Positions 58,182 to 64,000 of a DNA stretch of 64,000 nt are shown piece by piece. Position 1 is the first letter of the stretch. Each line of letters starts with the position of its first letter. The notes beneath the pieces are model-generated. The model was not told the DNA's origin, made no database searches, and saw only the letters and a list, made by a program, of their open reading frames with translations. Origin of the DNA: Conchocele bisecta (taxonomy: Eukaryota; Mollusca; Bivalvia; Lucinida; Thyasiridae); the NCBI GenBank assembly GCA_029237695.1, contig CM055280.1, forward strand, positions 29,709,406-29,773,405, read 5' to 3'. A program made the position numbers and the translations under genes.

Positions 58182-58430
58182 ATAGGTACATGTACGTACA
58201 ATGCAAATACACCTGATGTAGAGGAGGTAGGGAAACGCTGGTCCAAACCTCACGTGGCCACCCTGTCTCTACAATCGCTGTGTTTGAACTGAGGTCATGC
58301 CTGTATAATGGCTCTGTTATACTCGGCATAGAGGGACTATGCTTCGAGCAGGTTATAGGTACGTACAATGTAAATACACCTGATGTAGAGGATGGAGGGG
58401 AACGCTGGTCCAAACCTCACGTGGCGACAC
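58182..58430 (+). pseudogene. Partial exon 3 copies 4 and 5
   Basis: The linker GTACGTACAATGCAAATACA resumes at 58194 after the inserted element. Copy 4 starts at 58218 with a 2-base insertion (CGCTGTGTTTGA) that creates a stop. Copy 5 starts at 58385 and breaks off after CACGTGGC at about 58425. These are the far side of the same 165-bp array, now non-coding. Confidence 0.85.
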
Positions 58431-58998
58431 ATGAAATGGCATGACGTCATTACAGGTGTCCGTTTTTCCCGATTCCAATATTTCATTGCTGTCATAGCTG
58501 TTGGGTTGTTTTAGAAAATATTGTTGTAATATGATACGTGAAAATAATGGTTCAAACGGGTTCATAGAACATGTAAATGTTATTCTAAGACTGGTTCATA
58601 CAAATGTCTGCTATGCTTTGTAAGGTGATGCTCGTTCCTTCCTATCATTTTTTACTGAGCACCATCATACATCAATGCTGCTAATTATATGAATATGCAT
58701 ACATACTATATTTCTCTTTATACAATCATATTACACTATTGAAATAAATATGCAAAGGAGTCCGCTACAGAAAATAGTCTGCGTGATCAGTACAGCTTCA
58801 AATAATGCTTCTTAGATTATGCAATAATTATAATCTAACAACTGTGTTAAATTTAATATGATATTTATTAAACCCGTTGACTGAATTCATAAGAAACTCG
58901 GCATAGCCTCATAGCCTCGCTTCGTATGAAATCAGTAAACTCGTTTAAAAATTATCACACTAAATCGTCATTCGTGCAAGATCCACTATTTCTTTTAG
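58431..58998. repeat. End of intron 3 with MITE family L before the acceptor
   Basis: AATATGATATTTATTAAACCC at 58857 pairs with TTCGTATGAAATCAGTAAAC. The element ends about 30 bases before the TTTCTTTTAG acceptor of exon 4. Confidence 0.7.
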
Positions 58999-59223
58999 AG
59001 TCCATTATAATACACCTTGTGCAATCCTATCCACTGGACTCCTCGCAGCAGCAAGACATCCGAGAGGTGTTACTTCAACGCCATCGCCACCTGAAGGACA
59101 AACCTGAGCGAAAACATCATCACGAGTCTTCCAAAATGAGCATACCGATTATCAAATCACTGGCTGATATCGGTCGAAAATATTCCATACCGAGAGACAT
59201 GCACAACCATGGTGTTACAAAAG
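58999..59223 (+). CDS. SLC4A8/10-like: SLC4 gene 2, coding exon 4
   Basis: It starts after ATTTCTTTTAG, completing Glu (G|AG), and ends ACAAAAG|GTATAC in phase 1. An alternative donor CATG|GTGTTA at 59211 would shift the phase and is rejected. It reads DIREVLLQRHRHLKDKPERK, then MSIPIIKSLADIGRKYS. These match the family's VREALLKKHHHQ and IPIVRSFADIGKK motifs in the correct order. The basic, His-rich linker is typical of the variable loop between them. Confidence 0.92.
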
Positions 59224-60319
59224 GTATACTAATTTAGTCATATCACGTGTTATTATTACCCGTTCATGTGCTATTAATAACAAGCGGACACAATAATGCT
59301 GATTCTAATTAAATATATTGTGGAATTTCCCTGATCTGCTGTCTGATACACGGCCAAGAAAATGTGTATTACACAATGCTTATTGCCAGTGATGGTGATG
59401 TGTACATTATTACTTGACGAAGGTTGACAATTATACAGTGGAACCTCTCTACACCGGACACATATACATGTTAGTTGTACCGGTACTTAATGTTGATATG
59501 GTGCATTGCCATTTACCTCCAATGATATAGTATGTCTAAGATCGCAAAGGACCTCCCAGAGCGTCCGGTTTAGAGAGTTCCCACTGTTTACGTGTTCTTG
59601 AATGAATGCTCAATGATAGTGTTATGTGGTAGTAATTCAGGTGTTTTTAGATTCCCTTTTTGCTTCACAACTGAACCATTCAAACCATCGTCGTAGGATT
59701 TAAATTGTATTGTGTATTCCAGAATTCTATGTTTAGCGTGTGGTAAAATGCTTAGACAAAGTCAAGAGATCCATGATGATCGACGAACACGGATATCATA
59801 ACAATATGTATACATTGACAGGTAGACGTATTCTGAGATTACTGTACATATAGTTCTCCTCACAGTGTCAGAACCTGAAAGAAATGTATTTTATTCTGAG
59901 GTAACAGTGTTTTACCATGGCTCTCTTTACATTGTTTACAATGTATTATTTCCTAGTAGCCTTAATTGGTCATTAACATGACTAAGATAGGTATGCTAAT
60001 TACCAACCACTACTACTAGAAACAAAGTATTGTATTATAATAGTGCAGGCCCAGTTTCGAAACCAAAAGGTATTTTAAAACGCCGTATTCTGGGATTACT
60101 ATATGTACAGTTCTCCTTACAGTGTCAGCACCTGAAAGAAGTGTATTCTATTCTGAGGTAACAGTGTTCGACAATTAGCATCGCTCTCTTTACATTGTTT
60201 GCATTTACAATGTATTTTCGTTTCTAGTAGCCGTTGTTGGTAATTAACATGACCAAGAAAGTTATATTAATCACCAACCACGACTACTAGAAACAAAGTA
60301 TTGCATACTAATAATTCAG
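59224..60319 (+). repeat. Intron 4 with a duplicated exon 5 acceptor region
   Basis: A block of about 260-270 bases (GTATTCTGAGATTACTG, CACAGTGTCAG, ACTACTAGAAACAAAGTATTG) occurs at 59824-60069 and 60085-60340. The first copy ends in a partial exon 5: GTGCAG|GCCCAGTTTCGAAACC, then AAAAG|GTATTT, giving a possible 21-base exon at 60049-60069. A K-type hairpin (GGAACCTCTCTACACCGG with its complement) lies at 59440-59586. Confidence 0.8.
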
Positions 60320-60504
60320 GTCCAGTTTCGAAGCCAAAAGGTGGTTTAAAAAGCGTCATGACGATGCCCAACTTCCAACAATTCTCCAGTGGTGACAGCC
60401 CGAGCCCACAACTGAGCCGGTCTCCCATCGACATCGTTCACTTAAAGGCCGACCCGAAACACACAAGCGATCCGCACCTACACGCGAGTGCGTCTTCCCA
60501 TAAG
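60320..60504 (+). CDS. SLC4A8/10-like: SLC4 gene 2, coding exon 5 (variable loop)
   Basis: It starts after ATAATTCAG, completing Gly (G|GT), and ends CATAAG|GTATAC in phase 0. It encodes a Ser/Pro/His-rich segment (FSSGDSPSPQLSRSPIDIVH) at the position of the poorly conserved loop of SLC4A8/A10, which in vertebrates is alternatively spliced. No domain motif is expected here; assignment rests on phase continuity and order. SP and SPSP sites suggest possible phosphorylation, as inference. Confidence 0.85.
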
Positions 60505-62042
60505 GTATACCATAGCATGCGGCAATTGTTTGGTGTCAAGCATAATAATAAAGTATCCTGAAAGAAAACAAGACACTTTTTTTTTTCTTTCATGATACTT
60601 TATTATTATGCTTCACACAAAACAGCTTGATTGACTGAGCCTGAGCTGTGCAACTAATGGTCAATACAGCTTCAATATAGTGTTCTGTGCTTATACAATA
60701 CATATAATCTAACATTTGTGTTGATTTAATATGAGATAGTTGACTGATTTCATAAGAAACTCGGCATAGCCTCGTTTCTTATGAAATCAGTAGGCTCGTT
60801 TAATAAATATCATATTAATTCATCACTCATGTAAGATGCTCTATATTTGACAATAACATCAAACATGTAGGAAGATCGTCGATAGCAAACCAACTCAGAA
60901 ACCACTATGTTAAACAAGAAACGAAAAAGCGGATATACAAAATTCATAATTAGAACGATATTGTAAAGGCACTTGTTCTCGAAGGATGTCCGCATTTATT
61001 CAATATGTGTTCTTTCGGTTCTCTCTTGCCTTTTGTCTCGTAATTATAGACTGAATTTTACCAATCAATGGCACCATTTTATTTGTTCAAGTCACAATGA
61101 TTGATTAAATTGAACTACATGTATATGTACATTATAGACTGTAATAAACAGGGGATATAATTTCATCACTTTTTTTTCTGCATATCTGAGACTCAGTAAC
61201 TTTAATGCCTCGAATACTGACTAATAATTCCAGCACAAAAATATTTACACAATTCCCTAACATTTGATTGACCCGTAGCAAGTCTCTGTCCGAAATGTAT
61301 ACCCCAGTAAACTCCCACGCTGAACTACTTTCCGTAACCGTGAGGCGCAGTTAAAATAATTCTTAAGAAAACGGAAAATAAACACATTTTCTTGATGAAT
61401 TTGTTTCAAATGCTGGAATTATATGGAATGAATGGCCTTTTTGTGGAATTTATCGGGGATATAAACTTGGAAAAGTCGCGGGAATACTGGACGAGGCCTT
61501 CCGGCCTTCGTCCAGTATTCCCGCGACTTTTCCAAGTTTATACCCCGATAAATTCCACAAAAGGGCCATTCATTCCTATAGTGAAATAGTAACGTTGGTT
61601 ATATGGAACGCAAACCTAAATATTTAATGCTAACTCTAATTATTTGGGGCTGGCATTAATTATTTGAGTTTATGTAGATGTGACGTTTCATATAGTTACC
61701 CAGGTTAATGTGGGAAGCAAATTATAGAGAATAGTAGGTTAGTGCCGTGAATGTGAAAATATATCTGGCAACGCTTAGGCAACGGGATGGGAAAGGCTCT
61801 GCCGAGCACATCCCGTTTCCGTGCAGCGCCAGCTATTTGTTTCCATTCACGGCACTAACCTACGAACCCCAGCAACCGCACATATACATACGCAGTGATT
61901 AGGTCGTATTGACAGGATATCAAAAATGTTTCACGGCACCGTGTTTCACGGCACATACGCACTGTGTTGACGGGATAAAATACAAATCTTCGTACAAACG
62001 AAGATGTTTTAAAATGAAACGGACCCCATATCTGTATTTCAG
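60505..62042. repeat. Intron 5: hairpin, MITE L, MITE B (reverse), MITE C
   Basis: A hairpin AAGCATAATAATAAAGTATC and its complement starts 34 bases after the donor (60538-60612). Family L lies at 60722-60826, family B on the minus strand at 61222-61581, family C at 61724-61980 and an F fragment (GTTTTAAAATGAAACGG) at 61983-62028. The acceptor TGTATTTCAG follows. Confidence 0.8.
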
Positions 62043-62288
62043 TTGAATATGCACTTCATGAAGAAAATTCGCGAAGGCACTGAAGCGGCCAATGTCCTAG
62101 TTGGTGAGGTCGACTTTCTTAGTCGGCAAGTGGTCGCATTCGTGCGACTGGCAAAACCGGCAATGTTCGGTGATTTGACAGAAATACCCGTACCGACGCG
62201 GTTCCTGTTTGTACTCCTGGGTCCCGCCGGGGGTCTGGGAAAATACCACGAGATTGGGAGATCCATTGCTACTCTAATGTCTGATGAG
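62043..62288 (+). CDS. SLC4A8/10-like: SLC4 gene 2, coding exon 6
   Basis: It starts after TGTATTTCAG in phase 0 and ends GATGAG|GTAAGT in phase 0 (82 codons). It reads [53 protein letters not shown] and [15 protein letters not shown], an almost unbroken match to SLC4A4/A7/A8/A10. This is the second half of the N-terminal cytoplasmic fold, related to band 3's cytoplasmic domain. The PAGGLGK loop replaces the family's LGKGQQ-like loop. Confidence 0.96.
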
Positions 62289-63067
62289 GTAAGTTTTATA
62301 TTCATATTAATTGTTCTATACTATTGATTAAATAATTTAAGATGACAGTTTACATACATACTTTCATATAATAATGAGACTCCACTATTTTCCTCGTTAG
62401 CTCACAAGACAATATACGCCGATGGCTGCCCTTTCATATGGTTATGGGTTTACTTTGACATAAAACACTATGCATGTATTACTGAATAAAACATGGTTTG
62501 ACAGCATATTTGAATAAATACCAGTGGCACCATATTTTCAGTGAGAAAGAAGACATAATATAAAGCTCCAGCAGACGACAAGTTACGTTTCCCGCATTGT
62601 AAAGAGTTTTAATTTTTTCATAGATGACATTATACAGTTATTGTATGGCCATTCGGGGAACAGTCAAAACTACTGCGCCGAGGTGTTATGGAAGACTCGA
62701 GGTACAATTGCCCGAGACAGAAGTACGTGGGCAATAGTGCATCGGGTCGTCCGCAGTACCGAGGAGCAATATGTTTTGACTGTTCCCCGAAATGAGCATG
62801 AAATAACTGTTTTATTACTCAACCTGTAAATTAATGTATGCAATACAATGAATGTGAATTATAAACAGGGCGCATGGACTGGCCAATATTAATTGAGCTG
62901 AATTGTATGACGTAATATTCGACAATAGTCATGACGTCATGACTTTTAGGGGTGAAAATAGTTTCGACTATTCCACTATTTCCCAGAAACGTCAACATCC
63001 AGAGAATTAGTCAACAGCATGTAATATCAACTGATATATATAATAGAGAGTTGGGTAATAATTTCAG
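62289..63067. repeat. Intron 6: repeat T, palindrome, repeat W
   Basis: Repeat T lies at about 62440-62610. An inverted repeat CATTCGGGGAACAGTCAAAA with its complement is at 62649-62797. A copy of repeat W (GGGGTGAAAATAGTTTCGAC to GAGAGTTGGGTAATAAT) is at 62890-63062, running to within 5 bases of the acceptor. Confidence 0.7.
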
Positions 63068-63214
63068 ATATTTCACGACGTCGCCTACCACGCCCGTAAT
63101 AGAGACGACCTGTTGGCGGGAATCGACGAGTTCATGGGTCAAGTCACGGTTCTCCCTCCCGGAGAGTGGGACCCCAGCATACGCATTGAACCTCCGAAAA
63201 GCGTTCCATCACAG
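63068..63214 (+). CDS. SLC4A8/10-like: SLC4 gene 2, coding exon 7 (last in window)
   Basis: It starts after TAATTTCAG in phase 0 and ends CCATCACAG|GTTTAT in phase 0 (49 codons). It reads [18 protein letters not shown], then [20 protein letters not shown]. These are hallmark SLC4 motifs that close the N-terminal cytoplasmic domain just before the first transmembrane helix. All seven exons give 1236 bases, exactly 412 codons, with matching phases at every junction. The next exon (the linker and membrane domain) is not in the window; I looked for it to 64000 and did not find it. Confidence 0.95.
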
Positions 63215-64000
63215 GTTTATAAATATAACTTTCTTGTGATCACCATCTGAATTGCACCCTGTCTGGAACCTGTTTACGACGAACAACGTTATAGTTTTGC
63301 AATCATACTTTATTGGCACGCAATCGATCTTATAGTTGAATTAGCTTACATCTCAGAGTCCCGGAATGGCACCCGTGTCCAAACTACCAAACGGCACCCC
63401 AAGGCGACATAGCGTTGGTCTGTCCTTCTAACCTGCCAAACTGAGTGTTTATCGATAATCGAGCAATCGGTACACTAATATACTGAATAGACAGCCTCAA
63501 CAGACGGCCTTAAATATTCACTGGATGACATTTACCCAGCTTGTCTTGTTTCAGCAAGCTAAAAGTAGTATTTTTTATCAATACGTCCGTCATACCGACG
63601 TGAACCCTGAGGAACAAACAGGCCATATCGTTACACAGTGTTTGCATTTACCTATTGCTTGATTGGTTTCAACTGCTAGGTCTTATTTTGTATGTTCTCT
63701 CCATATATAATAGGTCGGCAACATATACGGAATTGATGGTAAAGTCATCGATGCGTATCTCACTAAGATTGCTTCAGTAGCTAGGGATGGGCTGTGTGCT
63801 AGGTGATATGGCATTGCACTTCAATACGGAAGGTTGTGACTTCAATTCTAACCTAGGCGTGATAAATACTTGTATATTATTTCCATTCCACTCGTCTGTC
63901 AGATTAGACTTTAAACTGAGGTCACGTCTCTATATGGGCTATGTTATGGCTGGGATGTTAAACCCATTCAGTTTCACATTTTTCGCTTTTAAAATTTGTA
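63215..64000 (+). other. Gene 2 intron 7, incomplete, with a SINE-like end
   Basis: The donor GTTTAT at 63215 is weak but phase-correct. About 63770-63975 contains AAGGTTGTGACTTCAATTCT (B-box-like), then ACTGAGGTCACGTCTC and GGGATGTTAAACCCATTC, resembling a tRNA-derived SINE. No coding exon is seen to the right edge. Confidence 0.5.

Noticed and set aside
63215..64000. Next SLC4 exon (linker and first membrane helix)
   Set aside because: I scanned phase 0 acceptors to the right edge, including TAATAG at about 63713, and none gives the expected basic linker or membrane segment.

Overview
This window looks like nuclear DNA from a bivalve mollusc, possibly a venerid-type clam. That is an inference from three things: AT-rich, intron-rich coding sequence; many short palindromic DNA transposons and SINE-like units ending in a TAGGCCGTTAAACACC motif plus an AAAC-rich tail; and SLC4 exons that are animal-like but not vertebrate. 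There is no prokaryotic content. Almost every long open frame comes from repeats.

The only host coding sequence I can support is two SLC4-family (Na+-coupled bicarbonate transporter) genes, head to tail on the + strand. Gene 1 enters from the left and contributes its last two exons (230-447 and 12136-12373). They encode the C-terminal cytoplasmic tail and the stop codon. Gene 2 starts near 46626 and contributes seven exons up to 63214. The exon phases chain perfectly for 412 codons and cover the N-terminal cytoplasmic domain up to just before the first membrane segment, so the membrane domain lies beyond the right edge. About 34 kb of repeats separates the genes.

Layout. 1-12135: gene 1 intron with tandem repeats rich in TCAAGGTCA half-sites, several MITE families, a 132-bp near-pure poly(C) tract and a SINE with a clear target-site duplication. 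12374-46625: intergenic repeats, including nested SINE/MITE insertions, large hairpins with minisatellite arms, an interstitial TTAGGG tract and a 2.6-kb satellite built on ACATTGTATGTACATATA. 46626-63214: gene 2. Its introns hold a Tc1-like transposon with one stop in its transposase, a 73-bp tandem repeat, a partial tandem array of exon 3, a 5.1-kb inverted-repeat element inserted into that array, and a partial duplication of exon 5.

Nothing links the repeats to gene function by sequence alone. The most notable points are the tandem SLC4 arrangement, the in-frame exon-3 duplications with a second usable donor, and a group of hairpin elements that share ends but differ in arm repeats.
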